Assembly (NCBI RefSeq): GCF_001436505.1
Contig: NZ_AYYI01000044.1
Coordinates: 1 to 43,975 of the forward strand
Reading direction: 5' to 3'
Length of the DNA: 43,975 nt
Origin: Loigolactobacillus rennini DSM 20253
GTDB taxonomy: Bacteria > Bacillota > Bacilli > Lactobacillales > Lactobacillaceae
Part shown: piece after piece, positions 26,389 to 33,700 of the stretch
Position numbering within the stretch: position 1 is the first letter of the stretch
Layout: the number at the start of each line of letters is the position of its first letter
Notes under the pieces: generated by a model
The model's database searches: none
Told to the model about the DNA's origin: nothing
The model's input: only the letters and a program-made list of their open reading frames with translations
Position numbers and translations under genes: made by a program

Positions 26389-27153
26389 TTATTTATAATT
26401 TGTAATAACATTGGTATACATTTGATAGTGCCGCCGATCACGATCGGTGACGGCTGGATCAGTAATTAAACCGGTTACCATATCTAGTTGGTAAAAATTG
26501 TAGAAATCTTCAAAGTTTAACTTGTAATGATCTGCAACAATGTAGGTTTCATGTGAATTTTGTAAAGCAATCCTTTGCGTCTGTCCTTCTTCTGGCGAAG
26601 CATTAGTCGCTTGATTGTTTAACACACCATTTACACTAACGAAAGCTTTACTCATGCGCAGCTTTGCCAAGAATTCATTGGTTAAGCTTCCAATAAATGC
26701 ACCGCTATGTGGCCGGTAAGTCCCACCAACCAAACATAAATCATAATTATGATGATGGGCTTCAAAAGATTCAAAAACCGGTAAGCTGTTAGTGACGATT
26801 CGAACATTTGCCACATTTAAATGGGTTGCAACCAATTCGTTAGTTGTACCTGGCCCTAAAAAAATGGTCTCATTATTTTGAATCTTAGCTGCCACAATGC
26901 GGGCAATTTGTTGTTTTTCAGCAACATGTAACTGCTGCTTTTCACTGCGGGATAATTCCTTATCCTTCACATAATGTAAACTTTGTGCACCACCATGAAT
27001 CCGGATCAAGCGATTTTCCTTTGCTAACTCATCCAAATCACGGCGAACCGTCATATTTGAAACGGCAAGCCGCCTCACAATTTCTCTAACTGTAACGATA
27101 CCCTTTTGATCCGTTAGTTGACTGATAGTCATTAACCGTTCTTTTTTTAGCAC
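26389..27153 (-). CDS. lacR: DeoR family repressor of the lac/gat genes (LacR)
   Basis: A 254-residue DeoR-family regulator. The N-terminal helix-turn-helix ([20 protein letters not shown] then [14 protein letters not shown]) covers residues 10-45, followed by IRIHGGAQ. The C-terminal sugar-phosphate sensor has [18 protein letters not shown] and [10 protein letters not shown]. In lactic acid bacteria LacR responds to tagatose-6-phosphate. The start is GTG 27153 ([13 protein letters not shown]), 6 bp after GAGGTG. The GTG at 27162 overlaps that site. It is the first gene of the minus-strand operon, so it is autoregulated, and it probably binds the two copies of a 20-bp operator at 27166-27185 and 27329-27348. 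Confidence 0.92.
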   Translation of the reverse strand: MLKKERLMTISQLTDQKGIVTVREIVRRLAVSNMTVRRDLDELAKENRLIRIHGGAQSLHYVKDKELSRSEKQQLHVAEKQQIARIVAAKIQNNETIFLGPGTTNELVATHLNVANVRIVTNSLPVFESFEAHHHNYDLCLVGGTYRPHSGAFIGSLTNEFLAKLRMSKAFVSVNGVLNNQATNASPEEGQTQRIALQNSHETYIVADHYKLNFEDFYNFYQLDMVTGLITDPAVTDRDRRHYQMYTNVITNYK

Positions 27154-27165
27154 GCTCACCACCTC

Positions 27166-27185
27166 ATGTTCGTTTTTGTTTCATT
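27166..27185 (-). promoter_or_regulatory. LacR operator, lacR side
   Basis: On the minus strand this reads AATGAAACAAAAACGAACAT, identical at 19 of 20 positions to the operator on the other side of the intergenic region. It lies between the lacR promoter and its ribosome binding site, a roadblock position. Confidence 0.75.
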
Positions 27186-27210
27186 TAGTTCACTTTGCTC
27201 TACAAATCGT

Positions 27211-27239
27211 ATTTTAGCCCGGTAACGGTTGCATGTCAA
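27211..27239 (-). promoter_or_regulatory. lacR-lacABDC promoter
   Basis: On the minus strand a perfect TTGACA (27239-27234), 17-bp spacer and TAAAAT (27216-27211). Confidence 0.8.
27220..27233 (-). promoter_or_regulatory. candidate cre site (CcpA) in the lacR promoter
   Basis: TGCAACCGTTACCG fits TGNAANCGNTNNCA except the last base. It fills the spacer between -35 and -10, a position that blocks RNA polymerase. Confidence 0.55.
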
Positions 27240-27286
27240 TATAAATAGCTCATTTTGTAATAAATAAAAAATGCCTAAATTAGCGG

Positions 27287-27314
27287 TTGACATTTGAAAG
27301 CGATTGCCTATAAT
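27287..27314 (+). promoter_or_regulatory. PTS (gat) operon promoter
   Basis: Perfect TTGACA (27287-27292), 16-bp spacer, perfect TATAAT (27309-27314), followed by operator and ribosome binding site. Confidence 0.88.
27295..27308 (+). promoter_or_regulatory. cre site (CcpA) in the PTS promoter
   Basis: TGAAAGCGATTGCC matches TGNAANCGNTNNCA except the last base. It lies exactly between -35 and -10, so glucose repression through CcpA is expected. Confidence 0.75.
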
Positions 27315-27328
27315 AGGAATTGTTAGCG

Positions 27329-27348
27329 AATGAAACAAAAACAAACAT
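27329..27348 (+). promoter_or_regulatory. LacR operator, PTS side
   Basis: AATGAAACAAAAACAAACAT, the partner of the inverted copy at 27166-27185. It starts 14 bp after the -10 and ends before the IIA ribosome binding site. Confidence 0.75.
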
Positions 27349-27368
27349 TTTGTAACGTGAGGTGGTTT

Positions 27369-27869
27369 ATGAATATGACAAGTACAACGCAAGATTCGTT
27401 GTTCAGCCCGGAAGCGGTTTATATTTCCAGCGCAACTAGCCAAGATGAGCTATTTTCAGAAATTGCAGCTAAATTATTAGCACGTGATTTTGTTAAGCCA
27501 GCCTTCTTAGATAATCTCATGCAGCGCGAAAAGGATTACCCAACCGGTGTTGATATGTCTGTCGTTAGTGCAGACTACCCTAACATTGCCATCCCGCATA
27601 CAGAAGGCGAGTTTGTCAATGTTCGCAAGATTGTCCCTATTAAGTTACTGACGCCAATTGATTTTGGTAATATGATTGACCCTAGTCAAAAATTTCCGGT
27701 TTCCTTCTTATTTATGATTTTAAATAATGATCCTGAAGGTCAAGCCAATGTGCTAGCACAAATTATGGACTTTTTAACCACAACTAATCATAACCAATTG
27801 TTAGCTTTCTTTAAGAGCAAAGATACTAACGCTGTTTATCAATTTTTGAATAGTAACTTTAATAAATAA
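27369..27869 (+). CDS. PTS system IIA component, galactitol/galactose type
   Basis: A 166-residue fructose-superfamily EIIA of the Gat type. The phosphorylated His is His77 in YPNIAIPHTEGEFV. The segments REKDYPTGVDM and FGNMIDPSQKFPVSFLFMILNNDPEGQANVLAQIMDFL are typical of GatA-like domains. It accepts phosphate from HPr and passes it to IIB. The start is ATG 27369 (or 27375), just after GAGGTG. It is the first gene of the PTS operon, under LacR and CcpA control. With LacABCD next door the imported sugar is probably galactose, giving galactose-6-phosphate. Galactitol would also need a GatD dehydrogenase, which I do not see nearby. Confidence 0.9.
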   Translation: MNMTSTTQDSLFSPEAVYISSATSQDELFSEIAAKLLARDFVKPAFLDNLMQREKDYPTGVDMSVVSADYPNIAIPHTEGEFVNVRKIVPIKLLTPIDFGNMIDPSQKFPVSFLFMILNNDPEGQANVLAQIMDFLTTTNHNQLLAFFKSKDTNAVYQFLNSNFNK

Positions 27870-27892
27870 ACATCCTATAGGAGGGAATTTTT

Positions 27893-28198
27893 ATGATTAA
27901 AATTTTAGCTGCATGTGGTGCCGGAGTTAACTCCAGTCATCAAATCAAGGACGCATTGGAAAAAGAAATGGGCAACCGTGGTTACGAGGTTAAAGCTGAC
28001 GCTGTAATGGTCAAAGACATCAACGAAGATATGTTAAAGAATTATGATATCTTCACACCAATTGCTAAAACTGATTTAGGCTTTGAACCTAGCATTCCAG
28101 TTGTTGATGCTGGCCCAATCCTTTACCGGATGCCTGCAATGGCAAAGCCAGTTTACGATGCAGTCGAAAAGATTATTAAAGAAAAAGGCCTTAGCTAA
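27893..28198 (+). CDS. PTS system IIB component, galactitol/galactose type
   Basis: A 101-residue EIIB of the lactose/galactitol type. The phosphocysteine is Cys8 in KILAACGAGVNSSHQI, the P-loop that holds the phosphate. The rest (DAVMVKDINEDMLKNYDIFTPIAKTDLGF) follows the GatB pattern. It passes phosphate from IIA to the incoming sugar at the membrane. Ribosome binding site AGGAGGGA. It lies 23 bp after the IIA gene. It is followed by a 116-bp gap with two hairpins before IIC. Confidence 0.93.
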   Translation: MIKILAACGAGVNSSHQIKDALEKEMGNRGYEVKADAVMVKDINEDMLKNYDIFTPIAKTDLGFEPSIPVVDAGPILYRMPAMAKPVYDAVEKIIKEKGLS

Positions 28199-28215
28199 GG
28201 CTTTAAAATGAAATG

Positions 28216-28286
28216 GCGGAATATTTGTCGACATCATACTGACATTTATTCCGCTTACATATGGACTGGAAAATATTGCTTCCAGT
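28216..28286 (+). other. two intercistronic hairpins between PTS IIB and IIC
   Basis: The first (28216-28254) pairs GCGGAATATTTGTC with GACATTTATTCCGC with a small internal mismatch. The second (28265-28286) pairs ACTGGAA with TTCCAGT over an 8-base loop. Neither is followed by a T run, so they are more likely RNA-processing or stability elements than terminators. Confidence 0.6.
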
Positions 28287-28314
28287 TCAAAAAATATAAA
28301 GGAGTGAAAACTTC

Positions 28315-29767
28315 ATGCAAACCATCATTCATTTCGCCAATCTGATCTTTAAACCGATCATTGACTTGGGTGCGCCGCCAATTATGTTAATTGTCTTAAC
28401 ATTAATTGCTTGGGCTATCGGGGTTAAATTTTCCCGTGCCCTCGAAGGTGGTATTAAACTAGCGATTGCATTGACTGCGATTAGTGACATTATTAATTTG
28501 CTAACCACACAATATCAATCCGCATTAAATGCTTTCGTTAAATCAACCAACATCGTTAACTGTTACCGATGTTGGTTGGGCACCACTTGCAACCATCACA
28601 TGGGGTTCGCCTTATACCTTATTCTTTCTAGCCATTATGATTATTGTTAACTTAGTCATGTTATTCTGGAATAAGACAAACACCCTAGATGTAGATATCT
28701 TTGATATTTGGCACATGTCTTTCACCGGCCTGATGGCTATCTTCTTCGGTGCTAACTTATTTGTTGCGACTTTATTAGTTGTCTTTATCGGAGTTTTAAA
28801 GATTTTGAACTCTGATGTCATGAAACCAACCTTTAACGATTTACTAGACAACTGGGATAATCCAATGACAACAACGCATCTAAACTACATGATGAACCCT
28901 GTCATTATGGTATTCGATAAGTTGTTCGATAAGATTTTCCCTTGGTTAGACAAATTCGACTTCGATGCTGCAACCTTAAACCGTAAAATTGGTTTCTGGG
29001 GTAGCCGTTTCGCAATTGGGATGTACTTAGGTATCTTTATTGGGATTTTGGCACAACAAGATATTAAATCAATCTTTACATTATCCTTTACTGCTGCAGT
29101 CTGCTTGGAGTTATTCTCTTTAATCGGTTCATGGTTCATCGCAGCCGTAGAACCATTATCACAAGGGGTTACAGACTTTGCTAACAAACGTTTAGGTGGT
29201 CGTAAATTAAATGTCGGACTTGACTGGCCATTTATTGCCGGCCGTGCCGAAATTTGGGCTGCTGCTAACGTTTTAGCACCAATTATGTTGTTAGAATCAT
29301 TAGTTTTGCCAGGTAACAAGATTTTACCTTTAGGCGGTATCATCGCCATGGGGGTTACACCAGCATTATTAGTTGTCACACGTGGCCGGATTATCCGGAT
29401 GATCGTTATCGGTGCAATTGAATTACCAATTTTCCTTTGGGCTGGTACGTTGTCCGCACCATTCATCACAAGCACTGCCAAATCAATCGGTGCATTACCA
29501 ACTGGTTTAGCTAAAGGTGCGCAAATCGCTGCGTCAACTAAAGAAGGACCGTTGGAACAATTTATGGCAATTATCATTGGTAAAGCTTCTAAAGGCGATA
29601 TGATGATGTTGTTGTATGCTGTACTTGCAATTGCTGCTTACTTAGCATTATTCTTCTGGTACCGTCATGAAATGAAGAAACGGAATCAGAAGTACTCTGA
29701 TGATGGTAAAGAAGTTGCAGATGATGCTAAATTAATTCCTGATCACGGTGCAGAAGCTGCTAAATAA
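28315..29767 (+). pseudogene. PTS system IIC component (Gat type), frameshifted
   Basis: Two overlapping frames form one membrane permease of about 483 residues. Frame 1 (from ATG 28315, behind AAGGAGTG) has the N-terminal helices LGAPPIMLIVLTLIAWAIG and EGGIKLAIALTAISDIINLL and stays family-like to AFVKSTN. Frame 2 resumes at SLTVTDVGWAPLATITWGSP, the GatC motif V-DVGW, and runs through FDIWHMSFTGLMAIFFG, GRAEIWAAANVLAPIMLLE and ILPLGGIIAMGVTPALLV to the stop. The shift lies near 28540-28553; one base is extra (or two missing). No homopolymer or slippery motif is obvious. If real, sugar import through this PTS is lost although promoter, IIA, IIB and catabolic genes look intact. A sequencing error is equally possible. 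Confidence 0.88.
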
Positions 29768-29776
29768 GAAATTTAA

Positions 29777-29820
29777 GAAACAAAAAAACGACTGGAAAAT
29801 TCCAGTCGCTTTTTTGTTTC
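29777..29820. terminator. terminator after PTS IIC
   Basis: GAAACAAAAAAACGACTGG pairs with CCAGTCGCTTTTTTGTTTC around AAAATT. A/T runs flank both arms, so it can serve the small minus-strand gene as well. Confidence 0.88.
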
Positions 29821-29830
29821 TCAGTATCAC

Positions 29831-30001
29831 TCACTTACGATAACGTAATGAGCCATCAAATTTTAAGACTTTAAATAAGGCGTAAACCGTAATTAACAAT
29901 GCAATAATGGTGAAAAACCAATTGTCAAAAATGGCCCGCACAATGTGGGCAATAATCACAATCACTGCCCAAAATAATAAATTCTTTCTTCGCGGTGTCA
30001 T
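29831..30001 (-). CDS. small two-helix membrane protein
   Basis: A 56-residue protein, MTPRRKN start, with two hydrophobic helices (LLFWAVIVIIAHIVRAIF and FFTIIALLITVYALFKVL) and a basic C-terminus (RYRK). The start is ATG 30001 after GGAGG; a TTG at 30013 overlaps that site. I do not recognise a family. It lies between the PTS terminator and the phosphorylase-like gene, about 95 bp after the latter's stop, in the same direction, and may share its transcript. Confidence 0.7.
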   Translation of the reverse strand: MTPRRKNLLFWAVIVIIAHIVRAIFDNWFFTIIALLITVYALFKVLKFDGSLRYRK

Positions 30002-30098
30002 ACTTACCTCCAATGGTATTAATGGGAAACTACTGAATATACACTATTCTACACACTTCTAATACAAGTTGAAATTTATAAACGAATAGTCACGATAA

Positions 30099-31394
30099 TT
30101 ACTCAGCAGTCGGTACATCATTACTATCAATAACATCATACAACAAATGTGTCTCAGGTGCCTCTGCTGCAATAACTGGTGCTTGTTGGGCCAATTTAGC
30201 TGCAGCTTGGGCATCAGTTTGATCACTATAGATTGTCATCAGATTTTCCCCTGCTTTTACAGGTGCGCCAATTTTCTTATCCAAAATGAAACCAACGCCA
30301 GCAGTACTTCCTAATTGTTGTTGCAACTGAGCTAGCTGGGCCATATCCCAAGCGGCAATGTAGCCTGTTTGCGGTGCACGCACCATGGTTTTATTAGGCG
30401 CAGCAGGTAATAACTCTGGTTTGCTAATAAAATCCAGATTAGCCTTTTGTGCTGTGAGCCAATCCTTAAACTTAGCTAAAGCTTGCCCATTTTCCAAGCT
30501 TGCCGTTAGCTGTGTGCGCGCGTCAGCAGCAGTACCTTGATAGCCACCTAATAAAGCTAGCTGGGCGCCTAAAGAAAGTGCCAATTCACGTAAATCAGCA
30601 GGTCCATGTCCCTGCAGTGTTTCCACTACTTCGCGAATTTCCCAACTGGCACCAATCGCTGCGCCAACCGGTTGATTTAAATCCGAAATCACAGCTAATG
30701 TTCGCCGGCCGACCTCTGATCCTACAGTCACTACCTGCTGCGCTAATTGCCGCGCCTGATTTAAATTCAAACCGTGATTTCCAGTCTTGATATCTAAAAC
30801 CAATGCATCTGCGCCTGCAGCAATAGGTAAACTTAACAGCCGACTAGTCATCAATGCAGATAAAGTTGCTGTACCAGTTTCTACTTCCAACTTAGTTAAT
30901 TGTTGCTGTAAAGGTGCCAGTTCACTGACAGGAGTAGCTGCTACCAGCCCTACTTGCTGCAATGTTGTAACAAATTCATTTGCCGATAAATTAATTTTTA
31001 ATTCCGGCACCGCTGCCAATTTCTTCAATAAGGTTGTTGATTGTTTTAACGGCGCCATCATTTGAAAAATCGGAATGCCTAAACTTGCAACCAGCGGAAG
31101 CACAACTAAAGCTGTTTTATCTCCTAAGCCACCAGTTGATAGACAAGCGACTTTAACTCCTGGCAACTGGCTTAAATCATAAATACCGCCTGAATAAGCC
31201 AGTGCCATGGTTAAATCCGTTAATTCTGTGGTACTAGACATTTCATGATCATTAAACGTATCCAAAAAAGCACCAATTTGCGCTACAGACATTTTTTTAG
31301 TCACCATTGCTTTGGTGATGAATTTAATTTCTGCTGTGGTTAACTTTTCAGCGCGGCGCCGTTTATTAATTAAATCAATTAACTGCAATGACAT
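30099..31394 (-). CDS. pyrimidine-nucleoside phosphorylase homologue with degenerate active site
   Basis: A 431-residue protein clearly homologous along its length to PyNP/thymidine phosphorylase: an N-terminal IDLINKRR...LTTAEIKFI, DLTMALAYSGGIYDLS, IAAGADALVLDIKTGNHGLN, VGRRTLAVISDLNQPVGAAIG, and a C-terminal barrel-sandwich part. However, the phosphate site KHSTGGVGD of the family reads CLSTGGLGD (residues 84-92). The glycine loop GRGLGHTGGT reads APLKQSTTL (114-122). The base-binding Arg of LRDVT is Glu in KLEVETGT, and the Ser and Lys before IAAGAD are replaced in SRLLSLP. The GAGR segment near the C-terminus is also missing. So it has a conserved fold but probably no classical phosphorylase activity. 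Start ATG 31394 after GAAAGGAAGG. It has no nucleoside genes beside it. Confidence 0.85.
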   Translation of the reverse strand: MSLQLIDLINKRRRAEKLTTAEIKFITKAMVTKKMSVAQIGAFLDTFNDHEMSSTTELTDLTMALAYSGGIYDLSQLPGVKVACLSTGGLGDKTALVVLPLVASLGIPIFQMMAPLKQSTTLLKKLAAVPELKINLSANEFVTTLQQVGLVAATPVSELAPLQQQLTKLEVETGTATLSALMTSRLLSLPIAAGADALVLDIKTGNHGLNLNQARQLAQQVVTVGSEVGRRTLAVISDLNQPVGAAIGASWEIREVVETLQGHGPADLRELALSLGAQLALLGGYQGTAADARTQLTASLENGQALAKFKDWLTAQKANLDFISKPELLPAAPNKTMVRAPQTGYIAAWDMAQLAQLQQQLGSTAGVGFILDKKIGAPVKAGENLMTIYSDQTDAQAAAKLAQQAPVIAAEAPETHLLYDVIDSNDVPTAE

Positions 31395-31489
31395 GATCCT
31401 TCCTTTCTAACCTACCATTAACAAATTTATAGCCGCATGTTATCCTGTTTGCAGTATAACATTTTCAACCAATAATTTCCGCTCCTTAC

Positions 31490-31518
31490 TTATCAGTATT
31501 CAAAAATAAGCGTATACT
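31490..31518 (+). promoter_or_regulatory. candidate cfa promoter
   Basis: TTATCA (31490-31495), a 17-bp spacer and TATACT (31513-31518), about 65 bp before the cfa start. Confidence 0.45.
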
Positions 31519-31584
31519 AGCATATATACTTATGTCGAATATCATGAGTGAGCAGTTTTGTTACGAGAGGAAGGATTAGTTTCA

Positions 31585-32787
31585 ATGCTTGAAAAAACAT
31601 TTTATAAAACACTTTTTAGCCATTCATTCAACATCCCAGTTAAAGTAAACTATTGGGATGGTAAAAGTGCTGTCTATGGTGATGGCGAACCGGAAATCAC
31701 TATTACCATGAATGATGAGATTCCGATGAAAGCTATCTTAAACAATGCGTCATTAGCACTTGGTGAAGCTTACATGGATGGTAAAATTGAAGTGACTGGT
31801 GCACCCAACAGCATTCAAAAGTTACTGACATCTGCTTATGAGAATGCAGACAGTTTTATGCGTAATAACAAATACATCCGCTTCTTGCCTAAGCAATCAC
31901 ACAATGAAAAACACAGCAAACAAGATGTACAAAGCCATTATGATGTCGGCAATGATTTTTACCAATTATGGCTAGATGCCACCATGACTTATTCTTGCGC
32001 TTACTTCAAATCCCCTGATGATACACTAGAACAAGCACAGATGAATAAAGTGCATCACATTATTCATAAGCTCGATCCACAAGCTGGTCGTACATTACTT
32101 GATATTGGTTGTGGCTGGGGAACTTTGATGTTAACTGCAGCCGAAGAATATGGCCTTAAAGTAACCGGCATTACGTTAAGTCAAGAACAATATGATTATG
32201 TAAAACAACAAATTTCGGAGCGCCATTTAGAAGACGTCGCCGATATCCAATTGACTGATTACCGTGAGTTAAAACATGAACCATTTGATTACGCCACATC
32301 TGTGGGAATGTTCGAGCACGTTGGTAAAGAAAACTTAGCTTTATATTTTAATACAGTTGCTAAATACTTAAAAGATGACGGTGTTGCGCTTATTCATGGC
32401 ATTACCCGGCAGCAAGGTGGCGCTACTAATGCTTGGCTGACTAAGTACATTTTCCCTGGTGGCTATGTACCTGGTTTAGTAGAAAACTTACAGCACATCA
32501 TCGATTCTGGACTACAAGTTGCCGACGTTGAACCTTTACGGCGTCACTACCAGCACACACTTGAAATTTGGGATAAAAACTTTAACCAGCAACGTGAAAA
32601 GGTCGCAAAATTACAGGACGAACGTTTTATCCGGATGTGGGATCTTTATCTACAGGCTGCCGCAGCTTCATTCGAATCCGGCAACATTGATGTGATGCAA
32701 TATTTAATTTCTAAAGGTGCCTCTGCAAAGTACTTGCCGATGACCCGGGATTATATTTACGAAAAAGAACTCAACGATAAAGCTTAG
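31585..32787 (+). CDS. cfa: cyclopropane-fatty-acyl-phospholipid synthase
   Basis: This enzyme transfers a methylene group from S-adenosylmethionine to double bonds of unsaturated acyl chains in membrane phospholipids, a late-growth and acid-stress response. 400 residues. After an N-terminal lipid-interacting domain, the methyltransferase core starts near residue 117 with [25 protein letters not shown], then the SAM site [39 protein letters not shown] and HGITR. The start is ATG 31585, 9 bp after GAGGAAGGA; the upstream TTG 31558 precedes that site. Monocistronic with its own promoter and terminator. Confidence 0.96.
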   Translation: MLEKTFYKTLFSHSFNIPVKVNYWDGKSAVYGDGEPEITITMNDEIPMKAILNNASLALGEAYMDGKIEVTGAPNSIQKLLTSAYENADSFMRNNKYIRFLPKQSHNEKHSKQDVQSHYDVGNDFYQLWLDATMTYSCAYFKSPDDTLEQAQMNKVHHIIHKLDPQAGRTLLDIGCGWGTLMLTAAEEYGLKVTGITLSQEQYDYVKQQISERHLEDVADIQLTDYRELKHEPFDYATSVGMFEHVGKENLALYFNTVAKYLKDDGVALIHGITRQQGGATNAWLTKYIFPGGYVPGLVENLQHIIDSGLQVADVEPLRRHYQHTLEIWDKNFNQQREKVAKLQDERFIRMWDLYLQAAAASFESGNIDVMQYLISKGASAKYLPMTRDYIYEKELNDKA

Positions 32788-32823
32788 TCATTAACGATTA
32801 AGTAAAAATACGGCTGTAGAGCT

Positions 32824-32868
32824 AAAAAACACGAGGTAATTCACAAATGAATTACCTCGCGTTTTTGT
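32824..32868. terminator. bidirectional terminator between cfa and racD
   Basis: ACGAGGTAATTCA pairs with TGAATTACCTCGC over about 13 bp around CAAA, with A run before and T run after, in a convergent gap. Confidence 0.88.
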
Positions 32869-32980
32869 CTATTAATTAAAAGCAACTGATTGACAGTATG
32901 CCACCACTCAATTCTCACATTAATATCTTCTTGTTGACACAGTGAATTTTGACTTGCTATTTAGCAACAAACGCCCTACA

Positions 32981-33700
32981 CTAAGCCTTATTTTTCTGGT
33001 ATTTTGTGGCTAATGCTAAGGTACGTTCTGCCATAATCGATTGTGAATCTGCCACCGGATATTGATGGTTAGGTGCTAACTCCTGCGCAAGCGATAGCTC
33101 TGTGCAACCTAAAATAATCACATCCACTTTAAGCTGTTGCATCATATCTGCCAATATTTCATGATAAAGCGGTGCATCGACAGCACCCCGTTCTTCTTTA
33201 ATCGACTTATAAATCAACCGATTGATTTTTTCTTGAATGGCTGGAGTGGGATCAACTTCATCAAGACCGGCTTGGTAAATGTATTGCTGATAAACACCAC
33301 TAGAAATTGTTCCCTCAGTTGCCGCAAGTCCAACCCGCTTAGCCCGTGGATAATGTTGCTTTAATGACTTAACCGTTTCTTGTGGCATGTTTAAAAACGG
33401 AACATCACTAGCTGCTGCCAACTGATCATAAAAATAATGTGCTGTATTACAAACCATTACCATAAAATCTGGTTTAAGCAAATTTTGCTGTTTAACGTCT
33501 GCCAATAAATCAGGTAAAAAATTAGGTTGACTGTGATCTAGCAAATAGCTTGTCCGGTCCGGAACCGTCGCATGGTTAACCAAAATGTAATTTAAGTAAT
33601 CTTGATCACGTTTGGCAGGTGTTCGTTGGTTTAAAATTCGAATAAAACTTTCAGTGGCCATGGTACCCATACCACCTAGAATGGAAAAGAAGTGTCGCAT
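32981..33700 (-). CDS. racD: aspartate racemase
   Basis: A cofactor-independent amino-acid racemase (Asp/Glu/hydantoin family) of 239 residues. The two catalytic cysteines are Cys84 in VMVCNTAHYF and Cys199 in IILGCTELSL, and the N-terminal ILGGMGTMAT is the family start. It makes D-aspartate from L-aspartate. The ATG at 33700 overlaps the stop of the D-aspartate ligase gene (TAATG) after GGGGG, so the two are translationally coupled. The ligase needs the D-Asp, which supports the aspartate rather than glutamate assignment. Confidence 0.92.
   Translation of the reverse strand: MRHFFSILGGMGTMATESFIRILNQRTPAKRDQDYLNYILVNHATVPDRTSYLLDHSQPNFLPDLLADVKQQNLLKPDFMVMVCNTAHYFYDQLAAASDVPFLNMPQETVKSLKQHYPRAKRVGLAATEGTISSGVYQQYIYQAGLDEVDPTPAIQEKINRLIYKSIKEERGAVDAPLYHEILADMMQQLKVDVIILGCTELSLAQELAPNHQYPVADSQSIMAERTLALATKYQKNKA

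Noticed and set aside
27156-27443. 95-residue frame across the lac/gat control region
   Set aside because: It covers promoters and operators and has no start signal.
28885-29577. 230-residue open frame antisense to PTS IIC
   Set aside because: A shadow of the permease codons on the other strand with no ribosome binding site or recognisable domain.
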